Virus record (IMG/VR): IMGVR_UViG_3300023313_000001
Coordinates: 62,001 to 126,000 of that record
Source of the DNA: a virus
Reading direction: 5' to 3' (one strand)
Length of the DNA stretch: 64,000 nucleotides
This document shows positions 27,456 through 35,464 of the stretch, piece by piece (positions within the stretch are counted from its first letter, which is position 1; each line of letters opens with the position of its first letter). A program made the position numbers and the translations under genes. The notes beneath the pieces are model-generated. The model saw only the letters and a program-made list of their open reading frames with translations. It made no database searches and was not told the origin of the DNA.

Positions 27456-28405
27456 GTTTAATAACATATTTACACAATAACAGTGCTGATGTTGAGATTA
27501 TCAGTGATTATGAATACAACAATCTGGACGAAGGAGCTCAACGGGCTTTTCGTAGAGTAGCAAATAATATTACACAGTATTATCGGTGCACATCTGGTCC
27601 AAAAAAAGGTAAATTGGCTAGTGATCCATCTAAGTGTGGTCAACGGAAAGATCCAGCCAAAGTACGCCACGGAAGACGTGTTGCTAAACAAAAAGGTGCT
27701 ATTAGAGTGCGAAAGACTATTGCTAGAAAACGTACTCAGGTGTCTAAACGAGTGACCAAATTGAATAGAGTGTTAAAAAGCAGACGGGCTGGCGGAACGA
27801 GAAAGCCCAAGAAACTTGGAGAATCGTTTATAGAATACTTAATCAACGGTGCACTCATCAACGAAAGTAAAAAACATAGAACAGATGACAGTATACCTAC
27901 TCGTCAAGAAATTATAGACGATGTAGTTGAGCATGGTCCTGATTCCGAATGGTTGTTTCTTATACCATATAAAGATTTAGAGCAACTAGTTACCTCAGGA
28001 AAATTGGACGAGGACATATACATGCATTGGGATAATGTCCAGGAAGATATGAGAATAATGCGGGCTGATGCTGCAGCTGAGTTCGGAGAGTCTGTAGTGG
28101 AGACCACTGTGGATATGATAATGGAGAGTATCCACTCAGAGGGAGATATGACTAAGTTTATGCACGATATTAAAATGGCAACTGATTTAAGTACAGTACT
28201 TGACGGTCCTAGATTAGATCACATTTTACAAACTAATGGATATAGTGATAAACAAATTGTCGATGTTGCACAAGTGAGGTACAAAATTGAAGGTACTACA
28301 GTATCACTTATTGTAACTTTTCGGTATAAAGATGGCACAGAGCACGATAAACATGGTACAGTGTATTTAACGAGCGATGGCAGACAATGGAACGCAAAAC
28401 TCTAA
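27452..28405 (+). CDS. Prohead-core-like protein with basic Cys-containing domain
   Basis: A 317-residue protein. Residues 40-115 read Tyr-Tyr-Arg-Cys-Thr-Ser-Gly-Pro-Lys-Lys-Gly, a Ser-Lys-Cys about 14 residues later, Arg-Lys-Asp-Pro-Ala-Lys-Val-Arg, Gly-Arg-Arg and a basic helix. I associate this pattern with prohead core or internal proteins of T4-like phages. Ser-Phe-Ile-Glu-Tyr-Leu-Ile-Asn follows at about residue 127. The C-terminal 180 residues are acidic and end in a beta-rich domain. It may bind DNA inside the head or act in core assembly. The start overlaps the previous stop. Confidence 0.6.
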   Translation: MSLITYLHNNSADVEIISDYEYNNLDEGAQRAFRRVANNITQYYRCTSGPKKGKLASDPSKCGQRKDPAKVRHGRRVAKQKGAIRVRKTIARKRTQVSKRVTKLNRVLKSRRAGGTRKPKKLGESFIEYLINGALINESKKHRTDDSIPTRQEIIDDVVEHGPDSEWLFLIPYKDLEQLVTSGKLDEDIYMHWDNVQEDMRIMRADAAAEFGESVVETTVDMIMESIHSEGDMTKFMHDIKMATDLSTVLDGPRLDHILQTNGYSDKQIVDVAQVRYKIEGTTVSLIVTFRYKDGTEHDKHGTVYLTSDGRQWNAKL

Positions 28406-28406
28406 T

Positions 28407-29072
28407 ATGTTTAATCATATAAACACACCAGAGTTTGTTGAGTTAGATGCAAAAATAAAACGTGGTCAACGTTGGTATACTACTCCAACAGGTGATCAAT
28501 ACCCATCTGTTACCACAGTATTGAGTAATCAGAAGAAGGCTGGGTTAGAAGCTTGGAAGCAAGCATTAGGTCCGAAAAAAGCCCTACGAGAGACCGCACG
28601 TTGTGCTGATAGGGGTACTGCCGTCCATACCATGATTGAAAACTTCATTGAAAACATGGAAATGCCAGACATAATTAAAGACCAGGAATATTCTAATGTT
28701 CGAGTGTTCAACCAGATGAAGACTCGGTTGAAAAAGATAAACAATGTTAGAGTTCAGGAAGTTCCATTATACAGCAATCGATTAAAACTTGCAGGTAGGG
28801 TAGATTGTGTAGCAGAGTATAATGGAGTACTATCCATAATAGATTTCAAGACATCGAACAATACTAAATATGGCGATATGGTTGAAGACTATTTTTTACA
28901 ATGCACTGCATATGCAATAATGTATAGTGAAATGTTTGAAGAGGCTATTGAAGACATTGTTGTTATAATTGGTGTAGAAAAAGGATTAGCTCCAATGCTA
29001 TACCGAAAAAAGATAGACAATTATGTTGCACCATTACTGAAACGTATTCGAACATTTTATAACGAGAATTAA
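28407..29072 (+). CDS. PD-(D/E)XK exonuclease, MGME1/RecB-like
   Basis: A 221-residue nuclease with RecB-family motifs in order: Tyr-Pro-Ser-Val-Thr-Thr-Val-Leu near the start, Gly-Thr-Ala-Val-His (motif with the metal-binding His), Gly-Arg-Val-Asp (catalytic Asp), Ile-Ile-Asp-Phe-Lys-Thr-Ser (Asp-x-Lys) and Gln-x-x-x-Tyr. It resembles mitochondrial genome maintenance exonuclease 1 and its phage relatives, which trim single-stranded DNA ends. I prefer ATG 28407, two bases after the previous stop; an ATG at 28377 would overlap it. It may serve recombination or DNA processing. Confidence 0.85.
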   Translation: MFNHINTPEFVELDAKIKRGQRWYTTPTGDQYPSVTTVLSNQKKAGLEAWKQALGPKKALRETARCADRGTAVHTMIENFIENMEMPDIIKDQEYSNVRVFNQMKTRLKKINNVRVQEVPLYSNRLKLAGRVDCVAEYNGVLSIIDFKTSNNTKYGDMVEDYFLQCTAYAIMYSEMFEEAIEDIVVIIGVEKGLAPMLYRKKIDNYVAPLLKRIRTFYNEN

Positions 29073-29073
29073 T

Positions 29074-30072
29074 ATGAACATTATTGAAAAAGTCCAGGGA
29101 TCCGCTACTAGTATAAGTTATAGTGACATCACACACCTGGAGCAAACGTTTCGCCAAAAAGGGTTAGGAAAGTTTCCTGAAAACATCTTGGTTCAAGGGA
29201 TCAATTATCACTATCATGAATCTACTAACTATGGTTGGGAAGATTTGATTCAAGCAAAAAAGAAAGCTATATCTATTTTTACAGTAACACCATCCAAAGA
29301 TAACTTAGCCAGATTTAAGCAATTTGAGACAGAGGATGCAGATGATGTGAACCATCCAAAACGACGATTAGTGTTAATGTGGGATGTCAATCGAGACATG
29401 AAAATTGTTCCTACTGCTGCCAGATTTATGACAAGATATCGTGAGATGCATGTCTCTTCACATGGATTTAATGAAAGTATAGAGTTAGGATTTACTGGAC
29501 AAATTGTAATTAATAATATCAACGGAAACCAACCAATTCCGTGTAAAATAGATACAGGAGCAGATATGTGCTCATTGCATGCAGAGAATGTAGATATTCA
29601 AAATGGTTCTGTAACATTCATTATTAACGGAAAACAGTATAGAATGCCAGTGTCTGGGTCTCAAACAGTAAAGCAAGCTGATAGCAATCAGGAAACAAGA
29701 CCCACAGTGAAGTTTGATATAGAGCTGTCTGGTCAGACTATTTCGGGTGTGGAGTGTAATCTTAATGACCGTACTGGAATGTCCCCTATGTTGGTTGGTA
29801 AGAATTTGTTAGCTAAGGGTGATTTTATCATCAATACAAACTTAACTGAAGGGTACGTAGAACCTCCGATGACAGAAGATGATTGGTCTCATATTACTGC
29901 ATTGTTGGAGCATGTGACAGCTCCAGAACCAACCCATGTATCGAATGTTCACCAAGAAGATATTGATAATATTTTACATTATATGTTAGAGACTGATTGT
30001 TCTATGAAAGATTTGATTTATTATATTCAATTGAATGCTATAACCACACTAAATGAAGATGTGACATATTAA
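29074..30072 (+). CDS. Protein with retropepsin-like (RimB/PF05618-type) aspartic protease domain
   Basis: A 332-residue protein. Residues 138-262 match the bacterial retropepsin-like family (RimB, formerly called ATP-dependent zinc protease). Pro-Cys-Lys-Ile-Asp-Thr-Gly-Ala (DTGA at 160-163) is followed by Cys-Ser-Leu-His-Ala, then Asn-Asp-Arg-Thr-Gly-Met and Met-Leu-Val-Gly-Lys-Asn-Leu-Leu. The N-terminal 130 residues are an unassigned domain, and the C-terminal 70 residues are acidic. It could process virion or prohead proteins, given its position among head-type genes. One Asp-Thr-Gly per chain implies an active dimer, as in retropepsins. Its stop overlaps the next start. Confidence 0.72.
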   Translation: MNIIEKVQGSATSISYSDITHLEQTFRQKGLGKFPENILVQGINYHYHESTNYGWEDLIQAKKKAISIFTVTPSKDNLARFKQFETEDADDVNHPKRRLVLMWDVNRDMKIVPTAARFMTRYREMHVSSHGFNESIELGFTGQIVINNINGNQPIPCKIDTGADMCSLHAENVDIQNGSVTFIINGKQYRMPVSGSQTVKQADSNQETRPTVKFDIELSGQTISGVECNLNDRTGMSPMLVGKNLLAKGDFIINTNLTEGYVEPPMTEDDWSHITALLEHVTAPEPTHVSNVHQEDIDNILHYMLETDCSMKDLIYYIQLNAITTLNEDVTY

Positions 30073-30680
30073 TGAATAAGTCTCCATTCGTGGTGTTAGA
30101 TAAATTTATATCTCCATTATTATGTGAGGAGATTGTAGACGAAGTTGGATTCGCTCCTGCAGACTACGATCCAGATAGTAAGCGAGTATCTCCACAATCA
30201 TCATATGACGAAGAATTTGAAAAGATTATTTTCGAGCAGGTAACTCCATATATTCCGTCACTGGAAGAGTATTATGAGTTTAAATATAAAGGAACAGAAC
30301 GAGTAGTATTCGAACGATACCAACAAGGTGCATATCGTCAACCTCAATGTGAAAGTAGCGAATTTTTAACTAACCGTTGGGTTAAAACTAAATTGAGAGA
30401 TTTTTGTTGTGTGCTGTTTTTATGTGATTATAATGATCAACCGCCCTTTGATGATGAATTTGAATGTTACGGTGGAAAGCTGGAATTTATAAATCATCAG
30501 TTTGGATTTAATCCAACTAGAGGTACTATGATTGTATATCCTAGTGATCCTAGATTTACCAACGCTACCACTGAAATATTTGCTGGATGTTTATATCAAG
30601 TTAGACTCCACATCGCTGCAGATACTCCCTACATATACAATCCTAAACAATTTCCTGGTAACTATACAACGTGGTTTTAA
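30072..30680 (+). CDS. Degenerate prolyl-4-hydroxylase-like protein
   Basis: A 202-residue protein with the 2OG-Fe(II) oxygenase scaffold: Phe-Glu-Arg-Tyr-x-x-Gly-x-Tyr, a Val-Leu-Phe-Leu-Cys-Asp-Tyr strand, Tyr-Gly-Gly-Lys-Leu-Glu-Phe, and Arg-Gly-Thr-Met-Ile-Val-Tyr-Pro. The iron-binding His-x-Asp appears as Gln92-Cys-Glu94, the distal His as Asn164, and the 2-oxoglutarate-binding Lys/Arg ten residues later as Leu174. It is therefore probably not a working dioxygenase and may have a structural or binding role. An active homologue is encoded at 36670. It starts on the previous gene's stop (TAATG). Confidence 0.65.
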   Translation: MNKSPFVVLDKFISPLLCEEIVDEVGFAPADYDPDSKRVSPQSSYDEEFEKIIFEQVTPYIPSLEEYYEFKYKGTERVVFERYQQGAYRQPQCESSEFLTNRWVKTKLRDFCCVLFLCDYNDQPPFDDEFECYGGKLEFINHQFGFNPTRGTMIVYPSDPRFTNATTEIFAGCLYQVRLHIAADTPYIYNPKQFPGNYTTWF

Positions 30681-30689
30681 CAGCATCAT

Positions 30690-31601
30690 ATGAGAAAGCT
30701 GACGACTGAAGAGTTTATAGCTAAAGCTGATGTCACACACCATGGCAAGTACATTTACGACTCAGTAGTATACACTAAAAGTACATCAAAAGTCGCTATA
30801 ATATGTCCAAAACATGGAACGTTTAATCAACGAGCAAGTGCACATTTGCATGGGAGTGGATGTTTGGAATGTGGTGGATGTAAACAGAGTAGTACTACTG
30901 AGTTCATTGCTAAATCCGAAGTAATTCATTCAAATAAATACAATTATACTCTAACCAAATATATCAATACTCATTCTAAAGTGAATATTACATGCGATAT
31001 CCATGGAACATTCAGTCAGAGACCTAACGACCATCTAAAGGGGAATGGATGTCCTCAGTGCTGTGCTAATGTCAAATTGTCTACTTCAAGCTTCATTACC
31101 AAATCTCGTCAAGTACATGGAGATAGATACGATTACAGTAACTCAGTATATCAATCCAACAGTTCACCCATTATCATTACCTGTTCCATTCATGGTGATT
31201 TCCTTCAACGACCCAGCGTGCATTTGGACGGATGTGGCTGCTCATACTGCAATAAAGTTGGAGGATATAGTAAAGAAAAACTCACATCATATCTGACGTT
31301 AGGGCAACGAATGGGAAGTTTGTACCTGGTGTTGCTCTCCAGTAACGACGAACAGTTCTACAAAGTTGGGATATCCTCCACTGTTAGTCATAGGTTAACA
31401 TACATGTCTTCTACATATACTGTTGAGACAATTAATATAGTTAATATGATGCTAATAGATGCATTCAATCTGGAGCAAAAAATATTATCAATGTTCACTC
31501 CATACTATCCTACTAACAAATTTGGTGGCCACACAGAATGCTTGGTGTTAACCGATGATGATGTAACTAACGTTATGAAGATAATGACCTGTTATGCTTA
31601 G
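30690..31601 (+). CDS. Putative GIY-YIG homing endonuclease with three zinc-binding repeats
   Basis: The shortest member of the family, 303 residues. Three zinc-type repeats (Cys-x-x-His-Gly-x-Phe ... His-Leu ... Cys-x-x-Cys) are followed by a nuclease-like domain with Leu-Tyr-Leu-Val-Leu-Leu, Tyr-Lys-Val-Gly-Ile-Ser, Arg, Asn-Leu-Glu-Gln-Lys and Gly-His-Thr-Glu-Cys-Leu. It lies between the hydroxylase-like gene and the first tail-fibre gene, at the end of the head-type operon. No strong ribosome binding site precedes it. Confidence 0.7.
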   Translation: MRKLTTEEFIAKADVTHHGKYIYDSVVYTKSTSKVAIICPKHGTFNQRASAHLHGSGCLECGGCKQSSTTEFIAKSEVIHSNKYNYTLTKYINTHSKVNITCDIHGTFSQRPNDHLKGNGCPQCCANVKLSTSSFITKSRQVHGDRYDYSNSVYQSNSSPIIITCSIHGDFLQRPSVHLDGCGCSYCNKVGGYSKEKLTSYLTLGQRMGSLYLVLLSSNDEQFYKVGISSTVSHRLTYMSSTYTVETINIVNMMLIDAFNLEQKILSMFTPYYPTNKFGGHTECLVLTDDDVTNVMKIMTCYA

Positions 31602-31647
31602 ATTTTTTCAGTTTGGTGGATTATTATAATTAACAATCACCCTCGAT

Positions 31648-31655
31648 TATAAATA
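31648..31655 (+). promoter_or_regulatory. T4-type late promoter (TATAAATA)
   Basis: Exact match 60 bases before the fibre ATG at 31716, in a 114-base gap. It is the likely start of the tail-fibre/collagen operon. Confidence 0.65.
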
Positions 31656-31715
31656 TAGATACTGCTCATAACTAATGGAGCAATTTCAATCTTTTAACTA
31701 AGGGGTATTTCAAAA

Positions 31716-34628
31716 ATGATTGTAGACGGTATTAATCTCATCGATGGGGTGATCAAGAACGCTGCTGTAGAATCCGGCATAACTCTTCCGCTCACTAACC
31801 TAGATACAGGACGTTTATTTTATCTGTCACAAATTGACGGGATTCATTCCCCAGGTCTGTACGTGTACAATGGTACTGATTGGGAAACATCTGGTCAAGT
31901 TGGCGATATTACTGGCGTAGTTGCTGGTACAGGATTAACTGGTGGTGGTAACACTGGATCAGTTCAATTAGATATCGACCCAGCGGTCGTTGCTACTATT
32001 GCAGTAACAGATAATTTAAATTCAACAAAAGTGAATAAAACAGGGGATCTCATGTCTGGAGCGTTAGACATGGGTACGAACGGAATTGTCAACCTATCAA
32101 GTCCCACATTGAGTACGGATGCTGCTAATAAGCAGTATGTTGATGCTGCATTGGGTACAGTGGATTTATCAGGTAAAGTTAGTATAGCTGGCGATACCAT
32201 GACAGGATTTTTATGGTTCCAGGCTGGTGTTGGATTGTATTGGTCGGACAGTAATTTAACAGTGCTACCAGATGCGAGTAGTGCGGGAGGCTTAGTCGTT
32301 GCTACCAGTGTAGCAGCAGCGATTCACCGGTTTGTCGTAGCTGGGGTGGACACTCTGAAAATATCACAAACTGCTGTTACTGTGGCTCCAGGAGTAGACT
32401 TAATATTAAATACAACTCCTGTATCAGATCAACATGCAGCAAATAAATTATACGTCGATAATGCTGTACTTGGGGTGGATTTATCATCACGAGTTGCAAA
32501 AACTGGCGATTCCATGACTGGGTCATTATCGTTTCAATCAGGTACTGGTTTATCTTGGCCATCAAACAGTGTGACATTGTTGCCTGATGGTGGTTCCGGT
32601 TTGGTAATTTCAACAAACTCAGTAACAGCTTCTCATAAATTTGCGGTGGGTGGTTCCGTTCAAATGGCCATCTCGTTAACTGACGTGTCATTAGCTGCTG
32701 GTGTGAGTCTTACGCTTGCACAAGATCCTACACTAAACCTACAAGCTTCGACAAAGCAATACGTTGATAATGCAGTGCTAGCAGTAGATCTATCGTCACG
32801 TGTGGCTAAAGCTGGTGATGCAATGACAGGCAGTTTGAGTATGGGTACCAATAGTGTGAGCTTTACAGGTGTTGGTGCTGCGGGGGTTGGTGGAGAGCTT
32901 TCCTTTGTAGGGGCTTCAACTACAGTATACGCTCCGTCTGTGGCTGGAGGTTTGACGTTTGACGCGCCCGCAACTGGATCATTCGTCAATGTAGTCAATG
33001 CTAATGCTATCACTACAGTTGATACTGGCGGATTAACTATTAACTCAGGGAATATTACACTAAATGCAGATCCAACTCTAGCGTTACAAGCTGCTACCAA
33101 ACAGTATGTAGATGGTAGTGTGGTGAATATCACTGGTAAGGTGAATGTTGCAGGCGACACAATGACTGGTGCATTAATTCTTAATGCGGATCCTTCAGTT
33201 GCATTAGGAGCTGCTACTAAACAATATGTTGATGCTGCTGAAACAGCTAGCGTTACTAAAGCTGGCGACACAATGACTGGTGCATTAATTCTTAATGCGG
33301 ATCCTTCAGTTGCATTAGGAGCTGCTACTAAACAATATGTTGACAGTGGAATTGGAGGAATCAATTTATCAGGTCTAGTTGCTAAAGCTGGCGACACAAT
33401 GACTGGTGCATTGACGCTTAATGCTGATCCTATCAACGATTTACATGCTGCTACAAAAAGATATGTTGATGGTGTTGCTACAGGACTAGATGTAAAAGCC
33501 TCTGTGCGTGTAGCTACCGTTGCTAATATTACATTATCAGGAGCACAAACAATTGATGGCGTCGCTGTAATAGCTGGTGACAGAGTTCTTGTAAAAGATC
33601 AATCGATTGGATCACAGAATGGTATATATGATGCTGCATCTGGTGCTTGGATTAGATCTTCGGATGCCGATAATACCCCAGCTAATGAAGTAACGTCTGG
33701 AATGTTCACTTTTGTAGAAGAAGGTTTATTGAATGCGAGTTCTGGTTGGGCATTAGCGACTGCAGATCCAATCACATTGGATGTTACATCATTATCGTTC
33801 TCCCAATTTAGTGGAGCTGGACAAATTACCGCTGGAACGGGTATATCAAAATCTGGTGATACACTAAGTTTAGATACTGGCAACAGTAGAAACGTAGACC
33901 ACTCAACAATCGATATGATCGCTGGCACCGGTATGACTGGTGGTGGTACTATCACAGGTAACAGAACATTTAATGTGGTCGGTGGGAATGGTATTGTAGC
34001 TAACGCTAATGATATAGCATTGGATACAGGTAATGTTCGTAATGTATCTCACAGTGCTGTGTCTATAGTTGCTGGTAGTGGTTTATCTGGTGGTGGTGAT
34101 ATTACTGCATCCAGAACACTCAATATCGGTGCTGGGACAGGTATTACTGTAGCTGCTAATAGTATTGCGTTTGACACAATATTTGGTGATGCAAGATATA
34201 TTCAACAAGCTGAAAATGCTGCATCTGCTACCAAATTAAATACAGCACGCACCATTTCATTGGGTGGCGATCTATCTGGTAGTGCATCATTTGATGGAAC
34301 TGCCAATATTACGATCACAGCTACTGTAGATAATACTGGGACTTATACTGATAACAGAACTACTAATAAAACGTTAGTTAGCCTGGAGACTGTATTTGTT
34401 AATACCTCTGCCGGAATTCTAACAATGACGTTGCCAGGAGCTCCTACATTGGGAGATCAAGTTACTATCATAGATTTGAAAGGCACGTTTGGAACCAACA
34501 AATGTATTGTTGGTAGAAATGGTGGAGTTATCATGGGTCTAACACAAAACATGGATATTACTACAAATAACGCTAGTGTTACACTCATCTACAGTAATGC
34601 TGCTGATGGCTGGAGAATTAAGCAATAA
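31716..34628 (+). CDS. Tail fibre protein with repeated D-x-M-T-G / K-Q-Y-V-D modules
   Basis: A 970-residue fibre. The N-terminal 70 residues (Val-Glu-Ser-Gly-Ile-Thr-Leu-Pro ... Gly-Arg-Leu-Phe-Tyr-Leu ... Gly-Leu-Tyr-Val-Tyr-Asn) are shared with the fibres at 39066 and 39878 and probably attach to the baseplate. Residues 100-590 hold at least seven copies of a module with Gly-Asp-Thr-Met-Thr-Gly-Ala and Ala-Thr-Lys-Gln-Tyr-Val-Asp. A Gly-Asp-Arg-Val-Leu-Val-Lys-Asp-Gln ... Asn-Gly-Ile-Tyr segment follows, then a C-terminal domain shared with 39066. AAGGGG is 9 bases before the ATG. Confidence 0.85.
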   Translation: MIVDGINLIDGVIKNAAVESGITLPLTNLDTGRLFYLSQIDGIHSPGLYVYNGTDWETSGQVGDITGVVAGTGLTGGGNTGSVQLDIDPAVVATIAVTDNLNSTKVNKTGDLMSGALDMGTNGIVNLSSPTLSTDAANKQYVDAALGTVDLSGKVSIAGDTMTGFLWFQAGVGLYWSDSNLTVLPDASSAGGLVVATSVAAAIHRFVVAGVDTLKISQTAVTVAPGVDLILNTTPVSDQHAANKLYVDNAVLGVDLSSRVAKTGDSMTGSLSFQSGTGLSWPSNSVTLLPDGGSGLVISTNSVTASHKFAVGGSVQMAISLTDVSLAAGVSLTLAQDPTLNLQASTKQYVDNAVLAVDLSSRVAKAGDAMTGSLSMGTNSVSFTGVGAAGVGGELSFVGASTTVYAPSVAGGLTFDAPATGSFVNVVNANAITTVDTGGLTINSGNITLNADPTLALQAATKQYVDGSVVNITGKVNVAGDTMTGALILNADPSVALGAATKQYVDAAETASVTKAGDTMTGALILNADPSVALGAATKQYVDSGIGGINLSGLVAKAGDTMTGALTLNADPINDLHAATKRYVDGVATGLDVKASVRVATVANITLSGAQTIDGVAVIAGDRVLVKDQSIGSQNGIYDAASGAWIRSSDADNTPANEVTSGMFTFVEEGLLNASSGWALATADPITLDVTSLSFSQFSGAGQITAGTGISKSGDTLSLDTGNSRNVDHSTIDMIAGTGMTGGGTITGNRTFNVVGGNGIVANANDIALDTGNVRNVSHSAVSIVAGSGLSGGGDITASRTLNIGAGTGITVAANSIAFDTIFGDARYIQQAENAASATKLNTARTISLGGDLSGSASFDGTANITITATVDNTGTYTDNRTTNKTLVSLETVFVNTSAGILTMTLPGAPTLGDQVTIIDLKGTFGTNKCIVGRNGGVIMGLTQNMDITTNNASVTLIYSNAADGWRIKQ
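33153..33343 (+). repeat. 80-bp exact direct repeat in tail fibre gene
   Basis: Identical 80-base copies at 33153-33232 and 33264-33343, with a period of 111 bases (37 codons). A diverging third copy starts near 33375. Exact DNA identity points to recent duplication of one fibre module. Confidence 0.9.
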
Positions 34629-34640
34629 GGGAGCAGTGAT

Positions 34641-35438
34641 ATGAGTAATTGGTTAAGTTATGCACGATCTGGAAATAAAGGTGTCAAAGGAGCCAAAGGG
34701 GTTAATGGTGTCAAAGGAGCCAAAGGCTTGCTGGGAGATAAAGGAGATCCTGGAGACTTAGGTGTTTCTGGTGGTCCTGGTCCTAGTGGTGATATTGGGG
34801 TTCAAGGCGCTCAGGGTCCTGCTAATAATACAACAGGTCCACAAGGCGCTCAGGGTCCACAAGGTCCACAGGGTGGAATCGGTGCTCAAGGCGGGACAGG
34901 GGCAACTGGTCCCGTTGGTGCTCAGGGTCCGTTAGGTCCTGCAGGATCGCCAGGCCCAACAGGGTCAAAAGGAATCGCCGGTTCTACTGGTGCCACTGGT
35001 ACTAAAGGAAGTGCTGGAGGTGCTGGAGCAAAAGGTGCAGCTGGTCAGAAGGGCTCCACTGGAGTTACTGGTCCAGGAGGGTCTCAAGGCATTCAAGGTG
35101 CCCAAGGTGCCCAAGGGGTAGCAGGTCAGAAAGGTTCGATTGGAGCGACAGGGGCTGGTGGGTCTACCGGAGCTGTTGGTCAAAAAGGTGGAGCAGGTCC
35201 AACAGGTAACACTGGTGCTAAGGGATCTGCTGGTGCTAAGGGGTCGGACGGTCCAGCTGGAGCACAAGGTGCTCTTGGCATTCAGGGCGATCTAGGTGGT
35301 GCTGGTACGCCAGGGCCAAATGGTATTCCAGGAGCTACAGGATCGAAAGGTCAGAAAGGTCAGAAAGGTGCTCTTGGAGCTCAAGGGACTAAAGGGGCTA
35401 AAGGTCAGAAAGGTCAGAAAGGTGCCCCAGGTGTCTAA
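34641..35438 (+). CDS. Collagen-like fibre protein 1
   Basis: A 265-residue protein made almost entirely of Gly-X-Y triplets from residue 11 to the end, expected to form a collagen-type triple helix. The N-terminal tag Met-Ser-Asn-Trp-Leu is similar in the other two collagen-like proteins. One interruption, Asn-Asn-Thr-Thr, breaks the repeat at about residue 60. Lysine appears only in the Y position (about 21 times) and Pro occurs in Y six times. The C-terminus has two Gly-Gln-Lys-Gly-Gln-Lys-Gly blocks. It follows the long fibre by 12 bases with GGGAG before the ATG. Likely a virion fibre. Confidence 0.9.
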   Translation: MSNWLSYARSGNKGVKGAKGVNGVKGAKGLLGDKGDPGDLGVSGGPGPSGDIGVQGAQGPANNTTGPQGAQGPQGPQGGIGAQGGTGATGPVGAQGPLGPAGSPGPTGSKGIAGSTGATGTKGSAGGAGAKGAAGQKGSTGVTGPGGSQGIQGAQGAQGVAGQKGSIGATGAGGSTGAVGQKGGAGPTGNTGAKGSAGAKGSDGPAGAQGALGIQGDLGGAGTPGPNGIPGATGSKGQKGQKGALGAQGTKGAKGQKGQKGAPGV

Positions 35439-35464
35439 TATGAATAACACAGAAGGATATAAAT

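Noticed and set aside
32377-33436. Long minus-strand open frames opposite the tail fibre
   Set aside because: They arise from biased codon use in the repeats on the + strand; no start sites or protein-like composition support them.
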